From Enterobacter huaxiensis (GTDB taxonomy: Bacteria; Pseudomonadota; Gammaproteobacteria; Enterobacterales; Enterobacteriaceae): a stretch of DNA of 64,000 nt. The stretch covers positions 2,604,001 through 2,668,000 of the forward strand of contig NZ_CP043342.1 of NCBI RefSeq assembly GCF_003594935.2. The letters run 5' to 3'. Below, piece by piece: positions 9,107-17,645 of the stretch. The translations under genes and the position numbers were made by a program. Each line of letters opens with the position of its first letter. The stretch's first letter is position 1. The notes under the pieces are model-generated. The model searched no databases and was not told the origin of the DNA. It saw only the letters and a list, made by a program, of their open reading frames with translations.

Positions 9107-10282
9107 ATGGATATAACTCAGCGTTTATGCTGCCTGTTTAGGCATTCATTTCGTGCAATGAGCCGCGTAATCTGTGGCGCATTAGCGCTTTTTACACTAC
9201 AAACACAAGCATATACCTGTGGGTTTACAGACACTTTCTACGAGAACCTGAGCATTCCGGTGGTTGGACCAGGCATGTCGACAGTGGGTGAAGATGTACC
9301 TGTTGGTCAGGTACTCTACACCGGACGATTTATGGGAAATGCCCGGACAACTTCCTATTTTTGTACTGTTACAGTAGAAGATCTCGAAACTGGCCAATAC
9401 CCGATAGCCTTTCACGTTTACAACAAAGTGGACACAATCACCACCCCATCAGGTGCGCCTACCCTTGCAGGTGAAAAGTCTGTTTACCCAACGAATGTTC
9501 CCGGGATCGGTGCAACATTTACCATAATTGGCTCAGGTACAAACACCCAATTCCCTGCGACTTGGGAAAACGAGCTGGAAATAAGTTATGGCACATTGAC
9601 GCAGGGCGTGGGCCAGTTCGCACGGGTCGACGTCCAGTTGATCAAAACCGGTCCGATTGCGCCTGGCACCCACCAGGTTCTGGGGTCATCGCTTCCGACA
9701 TTCCAAATCACGTCGGGTTCGAAAAAGCCCGACATCATAGATCACACATTTGTCACACTTAGTTTCACAGGGGCAATAACGATGTACACCAAAACCTGTC
9801 AACTGACTACATCGGTGGTCGACGTGGATTTGGGAACTCACAATCGTTCTGACTTCGGGGGCATCGGCAGCGCCACGTCGTGGAAAAATTTCGACATCCT
9901 CCTGAGGGATTGCCCTGCTTTTGTAGGCTATGGTAACCACGCCTACAGGGAAGCAACAGATGTGACAACAGGCACAAGTACGCCAAACCAAGTTGCCCTC
10001 GGTTTTAACAGCGTTTACGGCATTGTCGACAACAATCCCCTGCTGGCGAAGCTGGAAAGCGGGCCGACGGCTGCGGAAGGTATTGGAATCGAATTATCGG
10101 AACGTAATTCTACCACCTCTTTGAGTGTTGATGGTTCCGGCACCTTCAATCTTCAAAATTTACCTACGACAGATGGCTCGAATTTCACTATCCCGCTAAA
10201 AGCACGCTATGTTCAATATGAAGCGGAAGTTAAGGCAGGTATTGCGAACGGAGCGGCTGTATTCACTATTACCTATAACTGA
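9107..10282 (+). CDS. two-domain fimbrial tip adhesin
   Basis: A 391-residue protein; start placed at ATG 9107 after AAAGGATC (9092-9099). The open frame extends upstream into the usher but without support. The signal peptide ends near QTQA. The N-terminal half (about 25-220) resembles no domain I can name, in the position of a receptor-binding lectin domain. The C-terminal half is pilin-like: KTCQLTT opens the first strand with a Cys paired to RDCPAF, and the protein ends in AVFTITYN, the donor-strand-acceptor motif. Last gene of the operon and twice the size of the pilin, as for FimH-like adhesins. Ligand unknown. Confidence 0.85.
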   Translation: MDITQRLCCLFRHSFRAMSRVICGALALFTLQTQAYTCGFTDTFYENLSIPVVGPGMSTVGEDVPVGQVLYTGRFMGNARTTSYFCTVTVEDLETGQYPIAFHVYNKVDTITTPSGAPTLAGEKSVYPTNVPGIGATFTIIGSGTNTQFPATWENELEISYGTLTQGVGQFARVDVQLIKTGPIAPGTHQVLGSSLPTFQITSGSKKPDIIDHTFVTLSFTGAITMYTKTCQLTTSVVDVDLGTHNRSDFGGIGSATSWKNFDILLRDCPAFVGYGNHAYREATDVTTGTSTPNQVALGFNSVYGIVDNNPLLAKLESGPTAAEGIGIELSERNSTTSLSVDGSGTFNLQNLPTTDGSNFTIPLKARYVQYEAEVKAGIANGAAVFTITYN

Positions 10283-10318
10283 CGGCAAGCTAATTTTTAA
10301 ATTTTAGTGTTACCTCCA

Positions 10319-10338
10319 GGCCGGTTCACCGGCCTTTT
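10319..10338 (+). terminator. rho-independent terminator of the fimbrial operon
   Basis: GGCCGG (10319-10324), loop TTCA, CCGGCC (10329-10334), then TTTT, 36 nt after the adhesin stop. Confidence 0.8.
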
Positions 10339-10510
10339 ACCTATGCCATCCCACCTTAAAAGCCGGGTTACTGCTTAACTCCTCTCTCCTGCAATGCTGG
10401 CTCGATGGCCAATAGAACTGGTCTAAGGCCAAGTATATTCTGATGAACGCTGTGTCGTTTTAAAATCATAGAGTTATTACCTAAATATGCTCTAGAATAA
10501 TTCATAGAAC

Positions 10511-10526
10511 TTATTGAATTCAATAA
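10511..10526. repeat. 16-bp perfect palindrome upstream of ldhA
   Basis: TTATTGAATTCAATAA is its own reverse complement. It lies 68 bp before the ldhA start in an AT-rich segment (10440-10560) and could be an operator overlapping the ldhA promoter. The rest of the 311-bp adhesin-ldhA gap (10283-10593) holds only the fimbrial terminator. Confidence 0.4.
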
Positions 10527-10593
10527 TATTTTATAAATTGTAAGATTATTTTAATCATGCTAACGTGAATGCAAAATCACTGGAGAAAGTCTT

Positions 10594-11583
10594 ATGAAAC
10601 TCGCGGTTTATAGCACAAAGCAGTACGACAAAAAGTATCTGCAACATGTTAACGAGGATTACGGATTCGATCTTGAATTTTTCGACTTTCTGCTGACCGA
10701 AAAAACCGCCAAAACGGCGCACGGCTGCGAAGGCGTCTGTATCTTCGTGAACGATGACGGCAGCCGCCCGGTGCTGGAAGAGTTGAAAAAACACGGGGTG
10801 AAATACATTGCCCTGCGCTGCGCTGGCTTTAATAACGTCGATCTCGACGCGGCGAAGGAGCTGGGTCTGAAGGTAGTGCGCGTTCCGGCCTACTCGCCGG
10901 AAGCCGTCGCTGAACACGCTATTGGCATGATGATGTCGCTAAACCGACGTATTCATCGCGCTTATCAACGCACCCGTGATGCCAATTTCTCACTGGAAGG
11001 CCTGACCGGTTTCACCATGTACGGCAAAACTGCGGGCGTGATCGGTACGGGTAAAATCGGCGTGGCGGCCCTGCGCATCCTCAAAGGCTTTGGCATGCGC
11101 CTGCTGGCGTTTGACCCGTACCCAAGCGCTGCCGCGCTGGAGCTTGGCGTGGAGTATGTTGACCTTGCCACGCTGTTCTCGCAGTCAGACGTTATCTCTC
11201 TGCACTGCCCGCTGACGCCGGAAAACTACCATCTGCTTAACCAGTCGGCGTTTGAGCAGATGAAAGACGGCGTGATGATCATCAACACCAGCCGCGGCGC
11301 ACTGATAGACTCCCAGGCGGCCATCGAAGCGCTGAAAACGCAGAAGATTGGCGCGCTGGGGATGGACGTATATGAAAACGAACGCGATCTGTTCTTTGAG
11401 GACAAGTCTAACGACGTGATTCAGGATGACGTCTTCCGCCGCCTGTCCGCCTGCCATAACGTTCTGTTTACCGGCCACCAGGCGTTCCTGACGGCCGAAG
11501 CGCTGATCAGCATTTCCGAAACCACGCTCGGGAATCTGCAGCAGCTGGAGAAGGGTGAAGAGTGCCCTAACGCGATAGCGTAA
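10594..11583 (+). CDS. ldhA: D-lactate dehydrogenase, fermentative
   Basis: A 329-residue, NADH-dependent enzyme reducing pyruvate to D-lactate in mixed-acid fermentation; same length as E. coli LdhA. The D-2-hydroxyacid dehydrogenase fold is evident. The Rossmann motif GVIGTGKIGVAAL is near 145-157, catalytic Arg in NTSRGALID, Glu in MDVYENERDLFF, and catalytic His in LFTGHQAFLT. The Shine-Dalgarno CTGGAGAAAG is positioned as in E. coli. A bidirectional terminator follows. Cytoplasmic homotetramer in the family. Confidence 0.97.
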   Translation: MKLAVYSTKQYDKKYLQHVNEDYGFDLEFFDFLLTEKTAKTAHGCEGVCIFVNDDGSRPVLEELKKHGVKYIALRCAGFNNVDLDAAKELGLKVVRVPAYSPEAVAEHAIGMMMSLNRRIHRAYQRTRDANFSLEGLTGFTMYGKTAGVIGTGKIGVAALRILKGFGMRLLAFDPYPSAAALELGVEYVDLATLFSQSDVISLHCPLTPENYHLLNQSAFEQMKDGVMIINTSRGALIDSQAAIEALKTQKIGALGMDVYENERDLFFEDKSNDVIQDDVFRRLSACHNVLFTGHQAFLTAEALISISETTLGNLQQLEKGEECPNAIA

Positions 11584-11592
11584 GCAAAGCGC

Positions 11593-11618
11593 GCCGGGCT
11601 ATACGCCCGGCCTGTTTT
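11593..11618. terminator. bidirectional terminator between ldhA and the MscS-family gene
   Basis: GCCGGGC (11593-11599) pairs with GCCCGGC (11605-11611) over a 5-nt loop, followed by CTGTTTT. It ends at the stop of the converging gene. Confidence 0.75.
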
Positions 11619-12840
11619 ACCCTTTCTGAGACAAACGCCAGAAATCGTGACCTGCCGGGTACTGGTACAAACGGAGCGAAAATTTCTCCACCACGGCAGT
11701 AATATATTCAAAAATGGCGGATTGCGTATTTTCATAATCCATCCACATCGTGGACGTGGTAAAACAGTAAATTTCCAGCGGGATCCCGGATGCCGACGGC
11801 TTTAACGTTCTCACCACGATGTACATATCCTTAATGATATCCGGCCGTTCGGCCAGGTATGCCATCATATAATGACGAAACAGCGTTAAGTTTGTCAGCC
11901 CGTTATCAACGAACCAGCTGTCGGCAACCCCCGTGGGATCGCGGCCGTCGAGCAGCTTTGCAAGCGGTTCACTCACGCCGCGTATTGCCAGCATGGGCGC
12001 GAGTATGTCTTGATTGAGAAACACGACCGAATGCTGATCGATGGTGGTGCTGCGCATTATTCTGCGCGCCCCGGACGAAAACATCGCCTGCCAGTTGGTA
12101 TAGGTTTCTGTTAAGAAATTTTTGGTCGGGATACGCGAGATCGTATTGTCCCAGTTGCGGATAGTAATGGTGTGCAGGGCAATGTCGGTCACCTCTCCGC
12201 TTAAGTTTTTATCCGGCATTTCAATCCAGTCGCCAAGCTGAAGCACATCATTAGATGAAAGCTGAACGTTGGCGACAAGGGAAAGTAACGTATGCTGGAA
12301 GACGAGCATGAGTACCGCGGCAACCGCACCGAGGCTTGAAATGATTATGGCAGGGGATTTATTAGACATCACCGCAATAATCATGATGGCGGCAATGATA
12401 TGGACGACTATTTTTCCTATCTGAATGTAGCCCTTGATAGAGTGATTTTTTCGCTTGGTTTTTCGCAGATAAGAGCTGTTAACAATATCCAGCATCTCAT
12501 TGATAAATACCGACAGAAATATAAAAAATAATATCCCACACACGGTATTTATCGCCGTCACCAGGGACGCTGGCATATTCGGCATAAACTGCAGAACGTA
12601 ATATACGCTGATCACCGGAACGAAGTTGGAGAGTTTCTCAGCAATTCGACGGTCTTTTTCTAACGGAACGTCCTGTTTGTGGCTGGAAAAGAAAACCCTT
12701 CTTACGACTTTAATTAACAGGAATTTGCACATGATGTGCGCAAAAAAACCGGAGATAATCAGCAGTACAATGTTAAAACCGATAGCAAGTGCAGGATTGC
12801 TCTCAATAAACGTTAATAAATAATCCAGGTACGCCATCAT
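11617..12840 (-). CDS. MscS-family mechanosensitive channel, YbdG-like
   Basis: A 407-residue membrane protein with about five N-terminal transmembrane segments. An MscS pore-lining helix and beta domain follow (SLGAVAAVLMLVFQHTLLSLVANVQL, then DVLQLGDWIEMP). The C-terminal cytoplasmic part is long. Length and sequence style fit YbdG (MscM, 415 residues), which responds to mild hypo-osmotic shock, rather than MscS (286). K-12 has no such gene between ldhA and dcp, so this is probably a second YbdG-type copy. ATG ATG double start; the second codon is equally possible. Confidence 0.85.
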   Translation of the reverse strand: MMAYLDYLLTFIESNPALAIGFNIVLLIISGFFAHIMCKFLLIKVVRRVFFSSHKQDVPLEKDRRIAEKLSNFVPVISVYYVLQFMPNMPASLVTAINTVCGILFFIFLSVFINEMLDIVNSSYLRKTKRKNHSIKGYIQIGKIVVHIIAAIMIIAVMSNKSPAIIISSLGAVAAVLMLVFQHTLLSLVANVQLSSNDVLQLGDWIEMPDKNLSGEVTDIALHTITIRNWDNTISRIPTKNFLTETYTNWQAMFSSGARRIMRSTTIDQHSVVFLNQDILAPMLAIRGVSEPLAKLLDGRDPTGVADSWFVDNGLTNLTLFRHYMMAYLAERPDIIKDMYIVVRTLKPSASGIPLEIYCFTTSTMWMDYENTQSAIFEYITAVVEKFSLRLYQYPAGHDFWRLSQKG

Positions 12841-12944
12841 CCCTCGCCTGCGTTGTTCGCCATGTTGTCCCTATTCTGACCTGAGGTTAGTTTTACAACA
12901 AGGTCTCTTAATTTGAAAGCCGGGTATCAACCCGGCCCTGTACC

Positions 12945-14978
12945 TTACGCACTCAGCCCGCGGTTCACCAGCATGGGTTCAATTTGCGGATCGTGGCCGC
13001 GCCACTGTCGATACAGCTCCGCAAGGTCTGAACTGTTACCGCGGGATAATATCGCGTCACGGAAAGCTTGCCCGTTCTCGCGCGTTAATCCACCCTGCTC
13101 GACAAACCACTGGTAGCCATCGTCGGCCAGCATCTGCGTCCAGAGATAGGCGTAATAACCCGCCGCATAGCCGCCGCCGAAAATATGGGCAAAATAGCTG
13201 CTGCGATAGCGCGGCGGCACCGCCGGCAGATCCAGCCCCTCTTTTTTCAGCGCTTCGGCTTCGAAATTCTCAACGCCATTCACTGAACCGCTAATGCTGT
13301 GCCAGTTCATATCCAGCAGGGCCGCGCTCAGCAGCTCCGTCATGTCGTAGCCTTTGTTGAACTGGGTTGCGTTAAGCATTTTCTCCCGCAGTGCATCCGG
13401 CATCGGCTCATTGGTTTCAAAATGACGGGCATAGTGGGCAAAGACCTGCGGATGGCTTGCCCAGTGCTCGTTAATTTGTGACGGGAACTCCACGAAATCA
13501 CGCGGCGTGTTGGTGCCTGAAAGCGTGGCAAAGCGCTGGCTGGCGAACAGGCCGTGCAGCGTATGGCCAAACTCGTGGAACAGCGTAATCACGTCGTCCC
13601 AGGAGATCAGCGCCGTCTGCCCGTTTGCCGGCTTTTGATAGTTACACACGTTGTAAATCACCGGACGCGCGGCAAACTCATGGGATTGCTCAACAAAGTT
13701 GCCCATCCACGCCCCGCCGCCTTTGGAATCGCGGGCGAAGAAATCACCGTAGAACAGCGCCATGCCTTCGCCGGTATGGTCGAATATTTCCCATACGCGA
13801 ACGTCCGGGTGATAAACCGGTATATCGAACCGCTCGACAAAGCTAATCCCAAACAGCTGGCTGGCCGCCCAGAATACGCCGTCGTGCAACACGGTATTAA
13901 GCGCAAAGTAGGGCTTGATTTGCGACTCATCGAGCGCGTATTTACCCAGGCGCACGCGCTCGGCATAGAACGCCCAGTCCCAGGCCTGGGCAGTGAAGCC
14001 GCCCTGCTCGTCATCAATGACTTTCTGAATGTCCGCCAGCTCACGCTCGGCCCGCGCGCGCGCCGCGGGGACGATTCCGCGCATAAAGGCCAGCGCCGCC
14101 GCAGGCGTTTTGGCCATTTGATCCGCGGTGCTCCAGCTCGCGTAATCCGCAAAACCCAGCAGCGTCGCCTGACGCGCGCGCAGGGCGGTAAGACGCGTAA
14201 TCAGCTCGCGGGTGTCATTTTCATCGCCCCTCTGGGTGCGTTCCCATCCGGCCTTGAACAGGTTTTCTCGGGTCTGGCGGTTGGTTAGCGCAGAAAGCGC
14301 GGGCTGCTGGGTAGTATTGAGCAGCGGGATCAGCCAGCGGTCGTTCAGCCCTTTCTCGGCGGCGGCCTGCGCGGCAGTGGCAATCTCATCAGCGCTTAAT
14401 CCCTCAAGCTGCTCAACCTCATCGGCGACCATTCCGCCCGCTTTATCCGCCGCCAGCAGGCGTTGATTGAACTGGCTGGTCAGGGACGCTGACTGGGTGT
14501 TCAGCGCTTTCAGCTCCGCTTTCTCTTCGGCGGTAAGGCGCGCACCGGCCAGCACAAAGTGCTGGTACGTCTCTTCCACCAGCCGACGGGATTCCGCATC
14601 CAGCGCCGCTCGCGCCTGCCAGACCGCCTCCACGCGGGAGAACAGCGTATCGTTAAGCCAGATGTCGTTGGCCAGCCCGGCGAGCTCTGTCGAAAACTGC
14701 TCGTCCAGCGTCTGGAGGTCATCATTGGTGTGTGCAGAGGTCATGGCGAAGAAAACGCTGCTTACGCGCGACAGCATGGCGCCGCTTTTTTCCAGCGCCA
14801 GCACGGTGTTGTTGAAGTCCGGTGCGGCAGTTTGCGCGATGATAGCCTCGATATCGGCTCGCTTCTGGCACATCGCTTCATCAAATGCCGGGCGATAGTG
14901 GCTATCGTTAATCTCATCAAAACGCGGAGCCTGATAAGGCAGCTGGCTGATTTCATAAAAAGGATTATTGGCCGACAT
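12945..14978 (-). CDS. dcp: peptidyl-dipeptidase Dcp
   Basis: A 677-residue M3-family zinc metallopeptidase that releases dipeptides from peptide C-termini. The HEFGH zinc motif is visible in ITLFHEFGHTLHGLF (about residue 470), with the downstream Glu ligand region NEHWASHP. E. coli Dcp has 681 residues. It is divergent from ydfG, as in E. coli. Single-gene unit. Confidence 0.97.
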   Translation of the reverse strand: MSANNPFYEISQLPYQAPRFDEINDSHYRPAFDEAMCQKRADIEAIIAQTAAPDFNNTVLALEKSGAMLSRVSSVFFAMTSAHTNDDLQTLDEQFSTELAGLANDIWLNDTLFSRVEAVWQARAALDAESRRLVEETYQHFVLAGARLTAEEKAELKALNTQSASLTSQFNQRLLAADKAGGMVADEVEQLEGLSADEIATAAQAAAEKGLNDRWLIPLLNTTQQPALSALTNRQTRENLFKAGWERTQRGDENDTRELITRLTALRARQATLLGFADYASWSTADQMAKTPAAALAFMRGIVPAARARAERELADIQKVIDDEQGGFTAQAWDWAFYAERVRLGKYALDESQIKPYFALNTVLHDGVFWAASQLFGISFVERFDIPVYHPDVRVWEIFDHTGEGMALFYGDFFARDSKGGGAWMGNFVEQSHEFAARPVIYNVCNYQKPANGQTALISWDDVITLFHEFGHTLHGLFASQRFATLSGTNTPRDFVEFPSQINEHWASHPQVFAHYARHFETNEPMPDALREKMLNATQFNKGYDMTELLSAALLDMNWHSISGSVNGVENFEAEALKKEGLDLPAVPPRYRSSYFAHIFGGGYAAGYYAYLWTQMLADDGYQWFVEQGGLTRENGQAFRDAILSRGNSSDLAELYRQWRGHDPQIEPMLVNRGLSA

Positions 14979-15121
14979 CTTTTACTCCTGAGAACGGTAT
15001 ATCCCCCCAGAGTAGGCCAGCCAGCCAATGCCTGCAATGCCGTCATACAAATGTTGCCTTAACGGCGTGCCGGAGAGCGTGCTATGGTAATACAACACAA
15101 AAAGCGTTGAGGAACAGTGAG

Positions 15122-15868
15122 ATGATTATTTTAGTTACCGGGGCGACAGCGGGTTTTGGTGAAAGCATCACGCGTCGCTTCGTCGCCAACGGGCATAAGG
15201 TGATTGCTACGGGTCGTCGTCAGGAACGTCTGCAGGAGCTGAAAGAGGAGCTGGGTGACAGCATCCTGACCGCACAGCTTGACGTCCGCAACCGCGCCGC
15301 CATCGAAGAGATGATGGCAAACCTGCCCGCAGAGTGGCAGGCCATCGACGTTCTGGTCAACAACGCCGGCCTGGCGCTGGGCATGGAGCCTGCGCACAAA
15401 GCCAGCGTCGAAGACTGGGAAAACATGATCGACACCAACAATAAAGGGCTGGTGTACATGACGCGCGCGGTATTGCCGGGAATGGTTGAACGTAACCGCG
15501 GTCACGTGATCAACATCGGATCTACGGCCGGAAGCTGGCCTTACGCGGGCGGTAACGTCTATGGCGCGACAAAAGCCTTCGTACGCCAGTTTAGCCTGAA
15601 CCTGCGCACCGACCTGCACGGGACCGCCGTGCGCGTCACCGACATCGAGCCTGGCCTGGTGGGCGGTACCGAGTTCTCCAACGTGCGCTTCAAGGGCGAT
15701 GACGCGAAAGCGGATAAAACCTACGAAAACGCCAACGCGCTGGCACCGGAAGACATCACTGAAGCGGTCTGGTGGGTGGCAACGCTGCCAAAACACGTCA
15801 ACATCAATACCGTCGAAATGATGCCGGTCAGTCAAAGCTTCGCCGGGCTGAGCGTCCATCGCGGCTAA
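15122..15868 (+). CDS. ydfG: NADP-dependent 3-hydroxy acid dehydrogenase YdfG
   Basis: 248 residues, exactly the E. coli length. Start at 15122, eight bases after TGAGGA; an upstream in-frame ATG adds five residues without an SD. It is a classical SDR: TGATAGFGE cofactor loop at the N-terminus, NNAG motif near residue 80, and the catalytic Ser-Tyr-Lys set in GSTAGSWPYAGGNVYGATKAF. The family oxidises L-allo-threonine and 3-hydroxypropionate-type acids and reduces malonic semialdehyde from pyrimidine breakdown. Confidence 0.96.
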   Translation: MIILVTGATAGFGESITRRFVANGHKVIATGRRQERLQELKEELGDSILTAQLDVRNRAAIEEMMANLPAEWQAIDVLVNNAGLALGMEPAHKASVEDWENMIDTNNKGLVYMTRAVLPGMVERNRGHVINIGSTAGSWPYAGGNVYGATKAFVRQFSLNLRTDLHGTAVRVTDIEPGLVGGTEFSNVRFKGDDAKADKTYENANALAPEDITEAVWWVATLPKHVNINTVEMMPVSQSFAGLSVHRG

Positions 15869-15877
15869 TCTGCCCTT

Positions 15878-15895
15878 CCCGGCCTGCGGGCCGGG
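15878..15895 (+). terminator. GC-rich hairpin after ydfG
   Basis: CCCGGCC (15878-15884) pairs with GGCCGGG (15889-15895). No T-run follows, so termination is likely weak. Confidence 0.45.
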
Positions 15896-15958
15896 TATGT
15901 GATGGTCGTTAAAAGAATGGTAGTATGTTCAGGTTAACTCTCTGAGAAACCACAACCC

Positions 15959-16645
15959 ATGGCCGCTGAATCCCAACTTAATCCTACCCAGCCCGTTAAT
16001 CAGCAGATCTATCGTATTTTGCGACGTGACATCGTTCACTGCCTGATCCCACCGGGTACGCCGCTCTCTGAAAAAGAAGTGTCCGTGCGTTTTGACGTGT
16101 CCCGACAGCCCGTGCGCGAGGCCTTTATTAAGCTTGCGGAAAACGGCCTGATTCAGATCCGTCCGCAGCGCGGCAGCTATGTTAATAAGATTTCGCTTTC
16201 TCAGGTACGTAACGGCTGTTTTGTGCGTCAGGCGATTGAGTGCGCCGTCGTGCGCCGCGCCGCCTCGCTGATTAACGACAACCAGCTTTATCTGCTCGAA
16301 CAGAACCTGCATCAGCAGCGTATTGCGATAGACCGCAAGCAGCTGAACGACTTTTTCCAGCTGGATGATGAATTCCACCAGAAGCTGGCGCAAATTGCCG
16401 ACTGCCAGCTCGCGTGGGACACCATTGAAAACATCAAAGCCACCATCGACCGCGTGCGCTATATGAGCCTGGATCACGTTTCGCCGCCGGAGATGTTGCT
16501 CCGTCAGCACCACGATATTTTTAATGCGCTGAACAAGCGTGACGCTGAGGGCGTAGAAAAAGCGATGACTCTGCACCTGCAGGAAATTAGCGAATCGGTG
16601 CAGCTCATTCGTCAGGAAAACAGCGAGTGGTTTAGCGAAGAATAA
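15959..16645 (+). CDS. rspR: GntR/FadR-type regulator RspR
   Basis: 228 residues, same length as E. coli RspR (YdfH). The N-terminal winged helix-turn-helix ([24 protein letters not shown], residues about 38-62) is followed by an all-helical FCD effector domain. That domain has metal-ligand residues in DDEFHQKL and the His pair in QHHDIF. In E. coli it represses rspAB. Here rspAB is linked to ydfJ and ydfI on the other strand 1-7 kb away, so RspR probably controls that whole sugar-acid operon. Confidence 0.95.
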   Translation: MAAESQLNPTQPVNQQIYRILRRDIVHCLIPPGTPLSEKEVSVRFDVSRQPVREAFIKLAENGLIQIRPQRGSYVNKISLSQVRNGCFVRQAIECAVVRRAASLINDNQLYLLEQNLHQQRIAIDRKQLNDFFQLDDEFHQKLAQIADCQLAWDTIENIKATIDRVRYMSLDHVSPPEMLLRQHHDIFNALNKRDAEGVEKAMTLHLQEISESVQLIRQENSEWFSEE

Positions 16646-16646
16646 T

Positions 16647-16682
16647 CTTCGCCGCCGCCTTTCGGCGGCGGCGAAGCTTTTT
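16647..16682. terminator. strong bidirectional terminator rspR / uspF-like gene
   Basis: A 13-bp perfect stem (16647-16659 with 16664-16676) with loop TTTC, followed by CTTTTT. It serves both converging genes; its T-run reaches the stop codon of the minus-strand gene. Confidence 0.9.
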
Positions 16683-17112
16683 AGCGGACTACCAGGACCG
16701 GAATAGTGGCATAGCGAAGGATTGATTCGGCATTCGAACCAAGCAGGTGGGTCGTCATGCTCGGGTTTTTCGACCCGATGACAATCACGTCATATTCCCC
16801 TGCTTTGCTCAGTTTAATAATTTCGTCACGCACGTTGCCGAAACAGACCTTACAGTGAATATTGTCCGGCGAGAGATCGAAGAGACGTTTTAACGCCGTC
16901 ATTTTTTTCTCAGACTCCGCGGTCATATACTCTTCAAACTTCTTAATATCCGCGTTGAATCCGCGCAGCAACGAGCGGCTGCTGTTAGGCAAAATGTTTA
17001 CCAGAGTAATGGTTGCGCCTTCCGCCTTTGCGAGGTTAGCCGCGTGGCGCACCGCCTTATCGCTCAAGTCCATTTCAAATACATCAACAGGCATCAAAAT
17101 CTTTTTGTACAT
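16681..17112 (-). CDS. uspF: universal stress protein, UspF/UspG type
   Basis: A 143-residue UspA-fold protein. It opens with MYKKILMPVDVFEM and ends with GSNAESILRYATIPVLVVR, carrying the ATP-binding loop pattern G-S-x9-G-S-N-A. Start at 17112, nine bases after AGGAG; a longer frame to 17181 lacks support. It is closest in style to UspF (144 residues), a fimbria- and adhesion-associated stress protein. In K-12 uspF lies elsewhere, so this may be a paralogue, and the symbol is tentative. Confidence 0.75.
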   Translation of the reverse strand: MYKKILMPVDVFEMDLSDKAVRHAANLAKAEGATITLVNILPNSSRSLLRGFNADIKKFEEYMTAESEKKMTALKRLFDLSPDNIHCKVCFGNVRDEIIKLSKAGEYDVIVIGSKNPSMTTHLLGSNAESILRYATIPVLVVR

Positions 17113-17291
17113 AAGCCTGACTCCTAATTCCGATGAGAGGATTATTTCCTGCCTTAAGAGTGCCATTAGCAATATAAACAAACCCTCAACGCTTGCAGGG
17201 GTAAATTATCCATTAAGGAAAATAACTGTCCACTTTGTAAATTACCGTCCTGAATCGTCAGCGGCCGCAGAAAGAACAAAAAAGCGTGACC

Positions 17292-17340
17292 TTGATCAAA
17301 AACAAATATTTTATGCGAAGAGAGGCGTATTAATAATGCC
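17292..17340 (+). promoter_or_regulatory. FNR box and promoter of ydfZ
   Basis: TTGAT-CAAA-AACAA at 17292-17305 fits the FNR consensus at 9 of 10 positions. A -10-like TATTAAT starts at 17328. A start near 17340 would put the box centre at -41.5, the class II activation position. E. coli ydfZ is known to be FNR-activated. Confidence 0.75.
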
Positions 17341-17398
17341 CGTCAACGGCAGCACGCAAAATAGCGCCGTAGCGGATAGTTAGAGAGGAGAAAATACC

Positions 17399-17602
17399 AT
17401 GATGACATACGACCGTAACCGTAACGCCATTACCACCGGCAGCCGGGTCATGATCAGCGGCACTGGCCGCACCGGCCTGATTAAAGCGATTCACAGCGAG
17501 GGCCTCGACGCCGCGCAGGTGCGTCGGAGCAAAACGGTGGAAGTGGAAGGATGCGAGGGTAAGTTCGAACCGATTGAGCTGATTCGCCTGGGCATGCACT
17601 GA
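17399..17602 (+). CDS. ydfZ: YdfZ, small selenium-associated protein
   Basis: 67 residues, identical in length to E. coli YdfZ, with the shared start [16 protein letters not shown] and a single Cys in VEGCEGKF. The E. coli protein carries bound selenium without selenocysteine and has been proposed as a selenium delivery protein; its mechanism is unproven. The leader is about 60 nt and the Shine-Dalgarno is GAGGAG. The FNR box upstream fits anaerobic expression, when selenium-dependent formate dehydrogenases are made. Confidence 0.95.
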   Translation: MMTYDRNRNAITTGSRVMISGTGRTGLIKAIHSEGLDAAQVRRSKTVEVEGCEGKFEPIELIRLGMH

Positions 17603-17613
17603 TCCGGGTAACG

Positions 17614-17639
17614 ACATGCCGCCACGAATGGCGGCATGT
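17614..17639. terminator. hairpin between ydfZ and ydfI
   Basis: ACATGCCGCCA (17614-17624) pairs with TGGCGGCATGT (17629-17639), an 11-bp stem with a 4-nt loop between converging genes. A T-run is absent on the plus strand. Confidence 0.55.
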
Positions 17640-17645
17640 GCGTAA

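Noticed and set aside
3276..10593. Genomic island with integrase or tRNA attachment site
   Set aside because: The fimbrial block is clearly an insert, but no integrase, direct repeats or tRNA gene could be found at its edges.
15131..15859. 242-codon frame antisense to ydfG
   Set aside because: Shadow of a strongly codon-biased gene; ydfG is certain and the antisense frame has no ribosome-binding site.
17336..17383. 15-codon ORF in the ydfZ leader
   Set aside because: It starts at or before the predicted transcription start under FNR control and has no Shine-Dalgarno.
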